Shown here: positions 27,497 to 36,489 of the stretch, one piece after another
Layout: each line of letters begins with the position of its first letter
How positions within the stretch are numbered: the stretch's first letter is position 1
Assembly (NCBI RefSeq): GCF_011761305.1
Contig: NZ_JAAOZC010000001.1
Span: 682,001-746,000 of the forward strand
From: Sphingomonas vulcanisoli
GTDB taxonomy: Bacteria; Pseudomonadota; Alphaproteobacteria; Sphingomonadales; Sphingomonadaceae
Direction of reading: 5' to 3'
DNA: 64,000 bases
Notes under the pieces: generated by a model
Databases searched by the model: none
The model's input: only the letters and a program-made list of their open reading frames with translations
What the model was told of the DNA's origin: nothing
Position numbers and translations under genes: made by a program

Positions 27497-29052
27497 TTCG
27501 CTTGTTCCTTTTCGCCGGTGAACACGGCTGGCAGTGTGAGGATGAAGGTAGCGCCCTGATCCAGCGCCGAGCGCACGTCGATCAGGCCGCCGAGACGATA
27601 GACCAGCGCGCGAACGTTTGCGAGGCCGATGCCCTCGCCCGGCTGATCCTGCACGCCCGATCGGCGGAAAAGATCGAACACGCGCGCGTGATCGCGGGGA
27701 TCGATGCCGCGGCCGTTGTCCTGAATTTCGTAGATAATCTGCGCTCCCAGCGCCCGGCCGCGGATATCGATCTCGCCGGGCCGGCCCTTCTTGAGATATT
27801 TGACCGCATTTTCAACGAGATTCGAGAAGACCTGCTCGATCGCCAGCCGATCGCTGATAATCGGGGGAAGATTCGATGCGACGCGGACCGTAATCCCCTC
27901 CTCGTCGATGCGGTGCTTGATCGCGCCGATGACCCCATCGACCAGCGCATTCATGTCGATCCGCTCGGGCGCGACCGTGCGCGATCCCTCGCGCGACAAG
28001 CGCAGGATGGCGTTGATCAGCCGATCCATCTTCTGCGTCGAGGTGCGGATGAAGCCGATCGCCTCGGGCAGATCCTCGCGCACCGCCAGCCGGGCACTCT
28101 CCTCGACGATCTGCGGCGCCTCGGCCTCGGCGCGCTCGATCAGGGCATCGAGCGGCTTGAGCGCCGAGCTCAGCTCTGAAGTGAAGCCGAGTACGTTGAC
28201 CAAAGGCGAGCGCAGATCATGGCTGACGATATAGGCGAAGCGCTGGATCTCGTCGTTCGCGCGCTGGAGATCTGCGGTGCGATCGCGCACCATATCTTCC
28301 AGCCCCGCGTTCAGCTTCTGCAGTTCGTCACGCGAACCGGCGAGATCAACCGTGTAGCGGCGGATCACGGTCACCGATCCGATCGCGACGATCACCAGCA
28401 GGATGCCGGCGGCGGTCAGCACTTTCCAGAAGATCGCAATACTGGCGCGCTCATTGGCGATGCGCAGACTGAGGAGGTGTTGCTCCTCCCCAAAAAGACC
28501 GACCGTCAGCACCTGGAGCTGCTCGAACAGATGATTGTTGACCTGCGGCACCGGATCGGCAGGCCCGATGAATGTACCGGGCGCGCTGACCGCGACATAG
28601 CGTTGCAGCCAGATATGGAATGCGGCCAGCCGCTCCGCTTGCCGCGGATTATCCCGCGTCAGGCGGGCAAGTGAATCCAGCTTGGTGTGAATGTTCCGAT
28701 AGGTGTTGGCATAGTCTGCCGCTTCCGGACTGTTCAGCGCATTCTGGTGCCGCAGCCGATTGAGCGCGCGCGACGTGCGCAGGTTCTGCAGATCGAGCGC
28801 CAGCGATTGCACCTGCTGCTGAACCTGGAACGTATGTTCGACCCAGCCGGTATCGGTCTGCACGCGGCCGACCAGCAGGCCCGCGGAGATGCCCGCGGCC
28901 AGCACCGCAAGAAAGCCAAGCGCGACCAGCGCCAGCACTTTGTAGCCAAAGTTACGCTGTGACAGCGTTGTGGCGCGGGCGGGCGCATCCGGGGAAGCGG
29001 CCGAGGATTCCGGGCTTGTATCCAACATCTTGGGCGGTTTTACCTCGGGCAC
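27493..29052 (-). CDS. CHASE3-type membrane sensor histidine kinase
   Basis: The 519-residue kinase has two membrane helices (about 37-61 and 207-230) flanking a periplasmic four-helix CHASE3-like sensor region. A coiled coil leads to the HisKA box FAYIVSHDLRSPLVNV (His278) and a HATPase domain (NLVENAVKYLKKG, DNGRGIDPRD, GEGIGLANVRALV). The ligand is unknown. The GTG at 29052 is used; an ATG at 29028 (MLDTSPES) would also serve. It leads a three-gene operon with a receiver and a receiver-kinase hybrid, all in four-base overlaps. Confidence 0.83.
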   Translation of the reverse strand: MPEVKPPKMLDTSPESSAASPDAPARATTLSQRNFGYKVLALVALGFLAVLAAGISAGLLVGRVQTDTGWVEHTFQVQQQVQSLALDLQNLRTSRALNRLRHQNALNSPEAADYANTYRNIHTKLDSLARLTRDNPRQAERLAAFHIWLQRYVAVSAPGTFIGPADPVPQVNNHLFEQLQVLTVGLFGEEQHLLSLRIANERASIAIFWKVLTAAGILLVIVAIGSVTVIRRYTVDLAGSRDELQKLNAGLEDMVRDRTADLQRANDEIQRFAYIVSHDLRSPLVNVLGFTSELSSALKPLDALIERAEAEAPQIVEESARLAVREDLPEAIGFIRTSTQKMDRLINAILRLSREGSRTVAPERIDMNALVDGVIGAIKHRIDEEGITVRVASNLPPIISDRLAIEQVFSNLVENAVKYLKKGRPGEIDIRGRALGAQIIYEIQDNGRGIDPRDHARVFDLFRRSGVQDQPGEGIGLANVRALVYRLGGLIDVRSALDQGATFILTLPAVFTGEKEQAK

Positions 29053-29100
29053 AGGCCTTGGCCTTTAGGCGCCGTGATCGCCGGCGTCGAGACCCGCGCG

Positions 29101-29454
29101 TCAACCGTGTTCGGCGGTCTGCCAGAAGGCGACGACGAGGCCGCCGGCGACGATCAGCGCGCCGCCGATCAGGGTGGAGACGCCGGGCACGGTGCGGAAG
29201 GCGATGAAGCTGACGATCTGCCAGACGACGAACAAAGTGGCGATATAGAGACCGACCACCTTCTCGAACGCGATCGGTGCCGAATTCAGCGCATAGCCAT
29301 ATCCGAACAGCAGGGCCGCGCCGCCGATGAAATAAAGCAGCTTGGTCCAGCCCGTCTGGGTCAGCCCCATCCGCACGATCGCATCGCCCGTCACCTCCAT
29401 CGTGGTGGCGAGAATGAGGAAGCCGAGAATGATCAGGCGGGTGGTGCCGCTCAT
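29101..29454 (-). CDS. Small four-helix membrane protein (SMR/EamA-like)
   Basis: The 117-residue protein is almost entirely four hydrophobic helices, with a glutamate in the first (ILATTMEVTGDAIVR) as in small multidrug-resistance or half-EamA transporters. A second acidic residue sits in PIAFEKVVGLYIA. Substrate is unknown, and the similarity is by layout only. The ATG at 29454 shares one base with the stop of the upstream flavoprotein gene (TGATG), so the two are translationally coupled. Confidence 0.65.
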   Translation of the reverse strand: MSGTTRLIILGFLILATTMEVTGDAIVRMGLTQTGWTKLLYFIGGAALLFGYGYALNSAPIAFEKVVGLYIATLFVVWQIVSFIAFRTVPGVSTLIGGALIVAGGLVVAFWQTAEHG

Positions 29455-30857
29455 CAATCGCCCGTCAAGATACGGTCGACCAATTGCTTGACCGAGGGGA
29501 CGAAGCCGTTGGAATAAAACGGATCCTGCTTGAACTTGTAGGCGGCGTGACCGGCGAACATCAAATTGTGATCGATGTCGCCCTCATGCGCGATCGCCTG
29601 GAGCGTCTTCTGGATGCAGAAGCTGCGCGGATCGGCGAGCCGGCCGGTGGAATTGCCTTCGGTATCCGACCAGGCCGAGAAGCTGCATTGGCTGAGGCAG
29701 CCCATGCAATCGGATTGATCCTTGCGAATCCTCTGCATCTCGCTGGGCTCGACGAACACCAACGTATTGTCCGGCGTCTTGAGCGCCGAACTATAGCCGC
29801 GGCCGACCCATTCGCGCGCGCGGTGAAGATCGCCCAGCGTCACCCAAAAGCTCTTGCCCTTGACGCCGACGTCCAGCTGGAACTGGTGATCACCGGCCGC
29901 TTCCATCGAAAAGGCGATTTGCCGTTCGGAGCGATATTCAAGATTGCGGAGGAAGTCATTGCGAACGGCTGAAGAATAGAAGCCAGTCGGGCTGAAGCGG
30001 TGGAGCAGGATATCGCCCTCGTCGAGCGTCGTCAGCCGATCCTTCCACTGCTGGCTGATCGGGCTCTCCTGCGTCAGCAACGGCCGCGTGCCGAACTGGA
30101 AGGCGATTGCGCCGAGCTCGGGATTGTCGATCCAGTCGTTCCAGTCGCGCAGATGCCAGACGCCGCCGGCCATGATGATCGGCACATCTTCGGAGACGCC
30201 GCCGGCGCGCATCGTCTCACGCAACGCCTTCACGCGCGGATAGGGATCCTGGGGCGCGCGCGGATCTTCGGCATTGGAGAGGCCATTGTGGCCGCCCGCG
30301 AGCCAGGGATCTTCATAGACCACGCCCGCCAGCCACTCGGCGGCCTTCGAATAGGCCCGCTTCCACAACGCATTAAACGCGCGGCCCGAGCTGACGATCG
30401 GCAGATAGTTGACGCCGTAAGAGGCTGCGATCTCGGACAATTTATAGGGCATGCCCGCGCCGCAGGTAACGCCCGCGACCATGCCGCGCGTCCTCTCCAG
30501 CACACCATGGAGCACGCGCTGCGCGCCACCCATTTCCCATAGTACGTTGATGTTGATCGCGCCCTTGCCGCCCGCGATCTCGAACGCCTTCTTCACCTGC
30601 GTCACCGCGCCATCGATGGCGTATTGGACCAGTTCCTCGTGCCGATCGCGCCGGGTCAGCGCGTGATAGATTTGCGGAATGATCTTGCCGTCGGGATCGT
30701 AGCTGTCCGCATTCACCGCGGAGACGGTGCCGATGCCGCCGGCCGCCGCCCAGGCGCCCGCGCTCTTATGGTTCGATACCGCGACGCCCTTGCCGCCTTC
30801 GATCAGCGGCCAAACCTCGCGGCCGCCATAGCGCATCGGACGCAAACCCTTAAACAA
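29454..30857 (-). CDS. NPD-like FMN-dependent nitronate monooxygenase / flavin oxidoreductase
   Basis: This 467-residue TIM-barrel flavoprotein resembles 2-nitropropane dioxygenase proteins: GKGVAVSNHKSAGAWAAAGG, VAGVTCGAGMPYKL, VPIIMAGGVWHLRDW and FQFGTRPLLTQESP are family-like. Unusually, the C-terminal part carries DCMGCLSQCSFSAW and a later SFCIQK cysteine, suggesting an iron-sulfur or zinc site. The physiological substrate is not known. The TTG at 30857 is chosen because GGAGG sits exactly seven bases upstream; the first ATG is eight codons further in. Confidence 0.72.
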   Translation of the reverse strand: MFKGLRPMRYGGREVWPLIEGGKGVAVSNHKSAGAWAAAGGIGTVSAVNADSYDPDGKIIPQIYHALTRRDRHEELVQYAIDGAVTQVKKAFEIAGGKGAININVLWEMGGAQRVLHGVLERTRGMVAGVTCGAGMPYKLSEIAASYGVNYLPIVSSGRAFNALWKRAYSKAAEWLAGVVYEDPWLAGGHNGLSNAEDPRAPQDPYPRVKALRETMRAGGVSEDVPIIMAGGVWHLRDWNDWIDNPELGAIAFQFGTRPLLTQESPISQQWKDRLTTLDEGDILLHRFSPTGFYSSAVRNDFLRNLEYRSERQIAFSMEAAGDHQFQLDVGVKGKSFWVTLGDLHRAREWVGRGYSSALKTPDNTLVFVEPSEMQRIRKDQSDCMGCLSQCSFSAWSDTEGNSTGRLADPRSFCIQKTLQAIAHEGDIDHNLMFAGHAAYKFKQDPFYSNGFVPSVKQLVDRILTGD

Positions 30858-30864
30858 CGTGCAA

Positions 30865-30869
30865 CCTCC
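30865..30869 (-). promoter_or_regulatory. Shine-Dalgarno GGAGG deciding a TTG start
   Basis: GGAGG on the minus strand lies seven bases before the TTG at 30857, and no comparable site precedes the ATG at 30836. This supports TTG initiation of the NPD-like gene. Confidence 0.7.
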
Positions 30870-30963
30870 GGTGGTGAGGCCGGCGCTATAGCGCAATCGG
30901 CGGCGATTGCGCGGGAAAACGTCTCGGTTGGCGTCCGGGCCTCCGCACGCCATATCGGACGGC

Positions 30964-32346
30964 ATGAACCCGCTCGTCCCCTACCGCCCTTCCCGCGCGA
31001 TCGACGAGGTGGCAGATTTCCTCGCCGATCCGGTCGGCCCGGCCGACTTTCCCGAGACCATCCTGCGCTTCCGCAACGATCGCGCGGCGGCGGAGGTCGG
31101 CCTCGAGACGCTCAGCGACGCGGAATGGATCGCGCATTTCGGCCGCTTCGAGCCGCTGCCCGGCAGCCTGCCGCAGCCGCTGGCGCTGCGCTACCACGGC
31201 CACCAGTTCCGCATCTACAATCCCGACCTCGGTGACGGCCGCGGCTTCCTGTTCGCGCAGCTCGAGGACGGGCAAGGCCGCCTGCTCGATCTCGCCACCA
31301 AGGGATCGGGCACCACGCCCTGGAGCCGTTCGGGCGACGGGCGGTTGACGCTCAAGGGCGGCGTCCGCGAAATATTGGCGACCGAGATGCTGGAGGCGCT
31401 GGGCGTTGAAACCTCGCGCACCTTCTCGATCATCGAGACCGGCGAACGCCTCTATCGGGGTGACGAGCCCTCCCCCACCCGATCGGCGGTGATGGTGCGG
31501 CTGAGCCACGGCCATATCCGCATCGGCAGTTTCCAGCGCCTCGCCATGCTCGAACAGCCCGACGAACTCCGCTGCCTCGCCGCCTACGTCCTGCGCCATC
31601 TCTACCGCGAGGACCCCGGCGAGGAGCCTGCATTGCGCCTGCTCGATCATGTCGTGCGCCGCACCGCGCGGCTGGCGGCGTCTTACATGGCGGCGGGCTT
31701 CGTCCACGGCGTGCTCAACAGCGACAATATCAACACCACCGGCGAGAGTTTCGACTACGGCCCGTGGCGCTTTACACCGCATTGGGAGCCGGGCTTCACC
31801 GCGGCTTATTTCGATCACCAGAGCCTCTATGCCTTCGGGCGGCAGGCGCAGGCGATCCATTGGGACGTGGTGCAGCTGGCGATCGCGCTTGCCAAAGTCG
31901 CCGATATCGAGGCGCTGGCGCCGATCCTCGATACCTTTCCCGAACGCTACGAACAGCAGCACCGCGCCGCGATGCTCCGCCGCCTCGGCGTTGCTCCGCG
32001 GGACGAGCCCGGCGATCTCGCATTGGTCGAGACGATCGAACGGGGTTTGGCGGCGGGCAATGTCACGATCGACCGCTTCTTCTTCGATTGGCGCGGCGGC
32101 GCGCGGCGCGGCTCTTCGCCCGCTGACGAGGTTTACGCCCGAGACTTCGCGGGCTTCGCGGATCAGCTATCGGCCTATCAGGGCACCGCTCTCACCCATC
32201 CCTACTGGCAGGACGCCGAACCCTGCTCGATGCATATCGATGAGGTGGAAGCGATCTGGTCGGCGATAGCGGAGCGAGACGACTGGATACCGCTCCACGC
32301 CAAGGTCGCTGCTATCCGCCGTATGGGTGAGGCGATGATTACCTGA
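30964..32346 (+). CDS. selO: Protein adenylyltransferase SelO (YdiU family)
   Basis: The 460-residue pseudokinase transfers AMP to serine, threonine or tyrosine hydroxyls of proteins, acting in redox homeostasis. Family marks are YHGHQFRIYNPDLGDGRG, KGSGTTPWSRSGDGRLTLK, GVREILATEMLEALGV, HGHIRIGSFQRLA and the metal-binding VHGVLNSDNINTTGE with DYGPW. It lacks a C-terminal CxxC/CxxU tail, so it is the shorter bacterial form. It is divergent from the NPD-like gene with only 106 bases between starts. Confidence 0.93.
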   Translation: MNPLVPYRPSRAIDEVADFLADPVGPADFPETILRFRNDRAAAEVGLETLSDAEWIAHFGRFEPLPGSLPQPLALRYHGHQFRIYNPDLGDGRGFLFAQLEDGQGRLLDLATKGSGTTPWSRSGDGRLTLKGGVREILATEMLEALGVETSRTFSIIETGERLYRGDEPSPTRSAVMVRLSHGHIRIGSFQRLAMLEQPDELRCLAAYVLRHLYREDPGEEPALRLLDHVVRRTARLAASYMAAGFVHGVLNSDNINTTGESFDYGPWRFTPHWEPGFTAAYFDHQSLYAFGRQAQAIHWDVVQLAIALAKVADIEALAPILDTFPERYEQQHRAAMLRRLGVAPRDEPGDLALVETIERGLAAGNVTIDRFFFDWRGGARRGSSPADEVYARDFAGFADQLSAYQGTALTHPYWQDAEPCSMHIDEVEAIWSAIAERDDWIPLHAKVAAIRRMGEAMIT

Positions 32347-32357
32347 CCGGCCCCTAA

Positions 32358-32516
32358 CTCCCCTCCCTGGAAGGGAGGGGGCGGGGGTGGGTAGATGCTC
32401 GCGAAGTCGCATAGAGTAGCGCGATGTATAGCAACGCCGCGAAAGGGGTACTCCGTTTCGGAAACGACGGCGCGGGTGGCAACCCACCCCCAACCCCTCC
32501 CTTCCAGGGAGGGGAG
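32358..32516. repeat. Intergenic inverted repeat, family D copy 2
   Basis: Arms CTCCCCTCCCTGGAAGGGAG and CCCTCCCTTCCAGGGAGGGG match those of 17263-17413; length 159 bp. It sits between convergent selO and the cytochrome b561 gene. Confidence 0.8.
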
Positions 32517-32521
32517 TTGCG

Positions 32522-33241
32522 TCACCCCACCCTTCCAGGCCGCCCGATCCCCATCCGCGCAAATTCGCGCTGACGATCGATAAACTGGTGCTTCAGCGCG
32601 CCGACGATGTGCAGGAAGAGCAGAGCCAGCATCACATAGCCGCCGAGGCCGTGGAAGGTCTCGATCTGCTCATGCTTCTCCTTCTGCGCGGCCACGCCCT
32701 CGGGCGTCCGGCCTATATCCTGCAGCGGCTTGATCAGCGGCAGCTTGACGAGATTCCAGAACATCGGCGGGCCGCGCCGCTTGGCGGACGGCGGCGCCGC
32801 CGGTTTGTTGGCATCGGGAAGCGCCGCGGCGGCGGCGGGCGGCTTTGGCGCCTTGATCGAGTCGGCATAGGCCGCGCCCGGCGATCCGGCCGGCGGATTG
32901 GCCGAGATCATCGCCCAGCCCGAGAGTGGCAGCAGCAGCATCGATGCGTAGAGGCAGAAATGGACCAGATGCGCGAGGCCGCGCTCCCAGTTCGGCATAT
33001 CGGAGGGGTAAGGTGGCGGCCGGTGCGTCAGCCGCCAGAAAATCCGCACCACTGACAGGATCAGCACGGTGATCCCCGAAGAGACATGAAACGCGAACAC
33101 GGCGCGCGGCACGCTGTCATGCAGCAAGCCGGTGAACAGATTGAACAGGATCAGCAACGCGATCGCCCAATGCAGGATGATCGCCACCTGCGAATAGCGC
33201 GACAGCGGGGCCCCTGCCTCCCAAATCGCCCGTCCTGCCAT
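32522..33241 (-). CDS. Cytochrome b561-family membrane protein with Ala/Pro insert
   Basis: The 239-residue protein has four membrane helices with haem-ligand histidines: VAIILHWAIALLILF, FAFHVSSGITVLILSV, LAHLVHFCLYASMLLLPL and FHGLGGYVMLALLFLHIVGALKH. This is the CybB-like b561 pattern, which passes electrons from quinol. Between helices three and four there is an unusual Ala/Pro/Lys-rich insert of about 60 residues (for example KAPKPPAAAAALPDANKPAA). The ATG at 33241 (MAGRAIWEAG) is chosen; an upstream ATG at 33274 is possible. Confidence 0.82.
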   Translation of the reverse strand: MAGRAIWEAGAPLSRYSQVAIILHWAIALLILFNLFTGLLHDSVPRAVFAFHVSSGITVLILSVVRIFWRLTHRPPPYPSDMPNWERGLAHLVHFCLYASMLLLPLSGWAMISANPPAGSPGAAYADSIKAPKPPAAAAALPDANKPAAPPSAKRRGPPMFWNLVKLPLIKPLQDIGRTPEGVAAQKEKHEQIETFHGLGGYVMLALLFLHIVGALKHQFIDRQREFARMGIGRPGRVG

Positions 33242-33308
33242 GTTTTCGTCCCGCCAATGTTGCGGGCGGAGCATGGCCAGCAGGATTCGGACCGTCAATG
33301 GCAGCGAT

Positions 33309-33429
33309 CCTCCCCGGCACGGGGAGGTGGCACGCGAAGCGTGACGGAGGGGGCTCTCCACCGGCGTCACGCTTGATGGAGGCCCCCTCCACCATACTGC
33401 GGATGGTCCCCCTCCCCGTGCCGGGGAGG
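33309..33429. repeat. Intergenic inverted repeat, family C copy 2
   Basis: Begins CCTCCCCGGCACGGGGAGG and ends CCTCCCCGTGCCGGGGAGG, with an inner inverted pair GACGGAGGGGGC / GCCCCCTCC. It is in the divergent gap between the b561 gene and cobA. Confidence 0.82.
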
Positions 33430-33511
33430 ATCTTGCCTGGCCAAGTTCCGCTAACCGCGCGCCAAGCAGAAGTGCATTGCCGTTCGCCCCGCACCGCGCC
33501 ATCTGCCCGGC

Positions 33512-34300
33512 ATGGCTACGCTTCTCGATCCTCAAGCACGCGGCCGCGTGATCCTGGTCGGCGCCGGCCCGGGTGATCCGGGGCTGCTGACGGTGCGCGC
33601 GGTCGAAGCGCTCGGCCAAGCCGATGTCGTGGTTCATGATGGGCTGATCGATCCGGCGGTGCTGGATCATGCTCCTGCCGAGGCGCAGCGCATATCGGTC
33701 GCCAAGCAGCGTGCCCGGCATACCTTGCCGCAGGACGCGATCAACGCGCTGATCATCGCGCATGTGAAGGCGGGATCGATCGTCGTGCGCCTCAAGGGCG
33801 GCGATCCCTTCATCTTCGGTCGCGGCGGTGAAGAGGTCGAGGCGGTGCGCGCGGCGGGTCTGCCGGTCGAGGTCATTCCCGGGGTTTCGGCGGCGCTCGG
33901 CTGCGCGGCGGAAGCATTCCTGCCGCTCACGCATCGCGATTGGTCGAGCGCGGTCAGCTTCGTTGCGGGCCAGTGCAAGGGCCTGTCGGATCAGGACTGG
34001 TCCGGTCTCGCCGGCAAGGGTCGCACCTTGGTGATCTACATGGGCGTGGCGAGCGGCGACGCGATCGCCAACAAATTAATGGCCGATGGCTGCGCGCCGG
34101 AACTGCCCGTGGCGGTGCTGGAGCGTGGGACGCTCAAGGGCGCGCGGGCGCTGCGCACCGTGCTCGCCGATCTCGGCGGGCTGCTGGCTCGCGAGACCGT
34201 GAAGAGCCCAGCGATCATCGTCGTCGGCGAAGTCGTGCTGCTGTCGGATGCCGAGGATCGCTTGCTGAGCTTCGCCAAGACCGCCGAGGCCTTGGCATGA
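33512..34300 (+). CDS. cobA: Uroporphyrinogen-III C-methyltransferase (siroheme branch)
   Basis: The 262-residue SUMT makes precorrin-2 from uroporphyrinogen III using two SAM. Typical motifs are LVGAGPGDPGLLTVRAV, VVVHDGLIDP, VRLKGGDPFIFGRGGEE and VIPGVSAALGCAA. It lacks the CysG dehydrogenase/ferrochelatase half. Its location at the head of cobA-DUF2849-cysI-DUF934-cysH implies that its product feeds siroheme for sulfite reductase rather than cobalamin. Its stop overlaps the DUF2849 start (ATGA). Confidence 0.93.
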   Translation: MATLLDPQARGRVILVGAGPGDPGLLTVRAVEALGQADVVVHDGLIDPAVLDHAPAEAQRISVAKQRARHTLPQDAINALIIAHVKAGSIVVRLKGGDPFIFGRGGEEVEAVRAAGLPVEVIPGVSAALGCAAEAFLPLTHRDWSSAVSFVAGQCKGLSDQDWSGLAGKGRTLVIYMGVASGDAIANKLMADGCAPELPVAVLERGTLKGARALRTVLADLGGLLARETVKSPAIIVVGEVVLLSDAEDRLLSFAKTAEALA

Positions 34301-34593
34301 GGCTGGTCACGGGCAACGATCTCATCACCGGCGACGTGACCTGGTGGGCGGGCCGCGAATGGTCGCGCCATGTCGCCGAGGCTGTCGACGCGGGCACCGA
34401 TGCCGAAGCCATCGCCCAGCGCGAGGAAGCCGCGCTGCGCGTCAACGCGCCCTATATCGTTGACGCCGCCCCCAGCCCAACCGGCCCCACCCCGCTCCAC
34501 ATCAAGGACCGCATCCGCGCGACAGGACCGACCGTCCGCCCGGATCTCGCGGTCAAACCCGCCGACGCGAGCGTGGGGAGTTACCAGATATGA
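34297..34593 (+). CDS. DUF2849 protein of the sulfite-reduction cluster
   Basis: This 98-residue protein is short and soluble, with VTGNDLITGDVTWW at the start and RVNAPYIVDA in the middle. DUF2849 proteins are nearly always found between SUMT and sulfite reductase genes in alphaproteobacteria, which points to a small accessory or assembly role, unproven. It is coupled to cobA by an ATGA overlap. A family C repeat separates it from cysI. Confidence 0.8.
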   Translation: MRLVTGNDLITGDVTWWAGREWSRHVAEAVDAGTDAEAIAQREEAALRVNAPYIVDAAPSPTGPTPLHIKDRIRATGPTVRPDLAVKPADASVGSYQI

Positions 34594-34606
34594 GCTACAT
34601 CGACAT

Positions 34607-34730
34607 CCTCCCCATCGCAGATGGGGAGGGGGACCGCTCGAAGAGCGGTGGAGGGGAAATGCGCGATGGTTGGATTTTCCCCTCCACCGTCCTACGGACG
34701 GTCCCCCTCCCCACGCTTCGCGCAGGGAGG
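34607..34730. repeat. Intergenic inverted repeat, family C copy 3, contributing a ribosome-binding site
   Basis: Outer arm CCTCCCCATCGCAGATGGGG at the left and CCCCACGCTTCGCGCAGGG at the right, with inner arms GGGGGACCGCTCG and GACGGTCCCCC. The right arm ends in GGGAGG just seven bases before the cysI ATG. Confidence 0.8.
34726..34730 (+). promoter_or_regulatory. cysI Shine-Dalgarno formed by the end of a repeat
   Basis: GGAGG (34726-34730) is the last part of the family C repeat and is seven bases before the ATG at 34738. No other purine-rich site precedes cysI. Confidence 0.7.
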
Positions 34731-34737
34731 ATGTAAA

Positions 34738-36369
34738 ATGTACAAATATGACGAATATGACCGGGCGCTTGTCGATGCGCGCGTCGAGGAATTCCGCGAT
34801 CAGGTGCAGCGCCGTCTCTCGGGCGCGCTCACAGAGGATCAGTTCAAGCCGCTCCGGCTGATGAACGGCCTCTATCTGCAGCTCCACGCCTACATGCTGC
34901 GCGTCGCCATCCCCTATGGCACGCTGGACAGCCGCCAGACGCGGATGCTGGCGCACATCGCGCGCAAATATGATCGCGGCTACGGCCATTTCACCACCCG
35001 CCAGAACCTCCAATATAATTGGATCAAGCTGGACGACACGCCCGACATCCTCGCCGAGCTGGCGACGGTGGAGATGCACGCCATCCAGACCAGCGGCAAC
35101 TGCATCCGCAACATCTCGTCCGATCAATATGCCGGCGCGGCGGCGGACGAGGTTGCGGACCCCCGCCCCTATGCCGAGCTGTTGCGCCAGTGGAGCACGT
35201 TCCATCCCGAGTTCAGCCTGCTGCCGCGCAAGTTCAAGATCGCGGTAATCGCCGCGGACGAGGATCGGGCGGCGATGAAGCTGCACGATATCGGGCTTAA
35301 ACTGGTGCGCCGCGATGGGGCCTTGGGCTTCGAAGTCTATGTCGGCGGTGGCCAGGGCCGCACCCCGATGGTGGCGCCGCTGATCCGCAAATTCCTGCCT
35401 GCCGACGAACTGGTCAGCTATCTCGAGGCCTGCCTGCGCGTCTACAATCGCTACGGGCGGCGCGACAATATCTACAAGGCGCGGATCAAGATCCTGATCC
35501 ACGAGATCGGCGCGGACCAGTATCGCGCCGAGGTCGAGGAGGAATATCTCCATGTGAAGGCGCTGGGGATCGATCCGCCCGCCGCCGAGCTGGAGCGTAT
35601 CCAGGCGATGTTCGCGCCGCCGCCGCTGGTTCGTGACGATAGCGTAACGATCGACCGCAGCAATCCTGCCTTCGCGCTGTGGCTCGATCATCAGGTCGTC
35701 AAGCACAAGGTGCCGGGCCACGCGATCGTCACGATCAGCCTCAAGCCGATCGGCGGCATCCCCGGTGACGCCTCCGCCGATCAGATCGACGTCATCGCCG
35801 ATCTCGCCGAGCGCTTCAGCCACGATGAGCTGCGCATCACCCACGCCCAGAACGTCGTACTTCCACATGTTCATATGGGCGACCTTGCTGAAGTTTGGGC
35901 CGCCCTCACCGCCGCCGGTCTGGCAACTCCCAACCTCGATCTGATCAGCGATATCATCGCTTGCCCCGGCCTCGATTATTGCAGCCTCGCCAACGCCCGC
36001 TCGATCCCGCTCGCGCAGAAGCTCTCGGAACGCTTCGCCGATATGGATCGCCAGCGCGATCTCGGCGAGGTGAAGCTCAAGATATCGGGCTGCATCAACG
36101 CCTGCGGCCACCATCACGCCGGCCACATCGGAATCCTCGGCGTCGATCGGAAGGGCGAGGAGAATTACCAGCTCTCATTCGGCGGATCGGGTGCCGAAGA
36201 TGCCAGCGTAGGTCGCATCATCGGCCCGGGCTTTTCCGAAGACGGCGTGGTCGATGCGGTCGAGACCGCACTCGAAACCTATCGCTCCCTGCGGACCGAA
36301 GGCGAACGCTTCCTCGATACCTATCGCCGCATCGGCGCCGAACCTTTCAAGGCGGCGATCTATGCGTAG
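34738..36369 (+). CDS. cysI: Sulfite reductase hemoprotein, ferredoxin-type (CysI)
   Basis: The 543-residue enzyme reduces sulfite to sulfide using siroheme coupled to a 4Fe-4S cluster. The cluster cysteines are Cys409 and Cys415 (CPGLDYC) and Cys452 and Cys456 (CINAC). Substrate-site basic residues lie in GHFTTRQNLQYN and QTSGNCIRNISSDQ. No flavoprotein partner cysJ is nearby, so electrons may come from ferredoxin or another reductase. The following DUF934 and cysH genes complete the cluster. Related nitrite reductases are the main alternative, but context favours sulfite. Confidence 0.9.
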   Translation: MYKYDEYDRALVDARVEEFRDQVQRRLSGALTEDQFKPLRLMNGLYLQLHAYMLRVAIPYGTLDSRQTRMLAHIARKYDRGYGHFTTRQNLQYNWIKLDDTPDILAELATVEMHAIQTSGNCIRNISSDQYAGAAADEVADPRPYAELLRQWSTFHPEFSLLPRKFKIAVIAADEDRAAMKLHDIGLKLVRRDGALGFEVYVGGGQGRTPMVAPLIRKFLPADELVSYLEACLRVYNRYGRRDNIYKARIKILIHEIGADQYRAEVEEEYLHVKALGIDPPAAELERIQAMFAPPPLVRDDSVTIDRSNPAFALWLDHQVVKHKVPGHAIVTISLKPIGGIPGDASADQIDVIADLAERFSHDELRITHAQNVVLPHVHMGDLAEVWAALTAAGLATPNLDLISDIIACPGLDYCSLANARSIPLAQKLSERFADMDRQRDLGEVKLKISGCINACGHHHAGHIGILGVDRKGEENYQLSFGGSGAEDASVGRIIGPGFSEDGVVDAVETALETYRSLRTEGERFLDTYRRIGAEPFKAAIYA

Positions 36370-36382
36370 CGTTTTGGCCCAT

Positions 36383-36471
36383 CGTCACCCCGGACTTGTT
36401 CCGGGGTCCACCCCACAACGATTTCCGGATCTTGCGGATGGGTGGATGCCGGAACACGTCCGGCATGACGG
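36383..36471. repeat. Intergenic repeat, family F (CACCCCGGACTTGTTCCGGGG type)
   Basis: A palindromic core, CCCCGGA/TCCGGGG around CTTGT, is followed about 50 bases later by a second palindrome, GCCGGA/TCCGGC around ACACG. This layout is common in sphingomonads. It fills the gap between cysI and the DUF934 gene. Confidence 0.7.
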
Positions 36472-36489
36472 CGCTAGCGGGTGCAAGGC

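Noticed and set aside
34036-36126. Long minus-strand ORF (696 codons) opposite cobA and cysI
   Set aside because: It is the antisense shadow of GC-rich coding sequence; it contains no family motif, while the plus strand encodes well-conserved enzymes.
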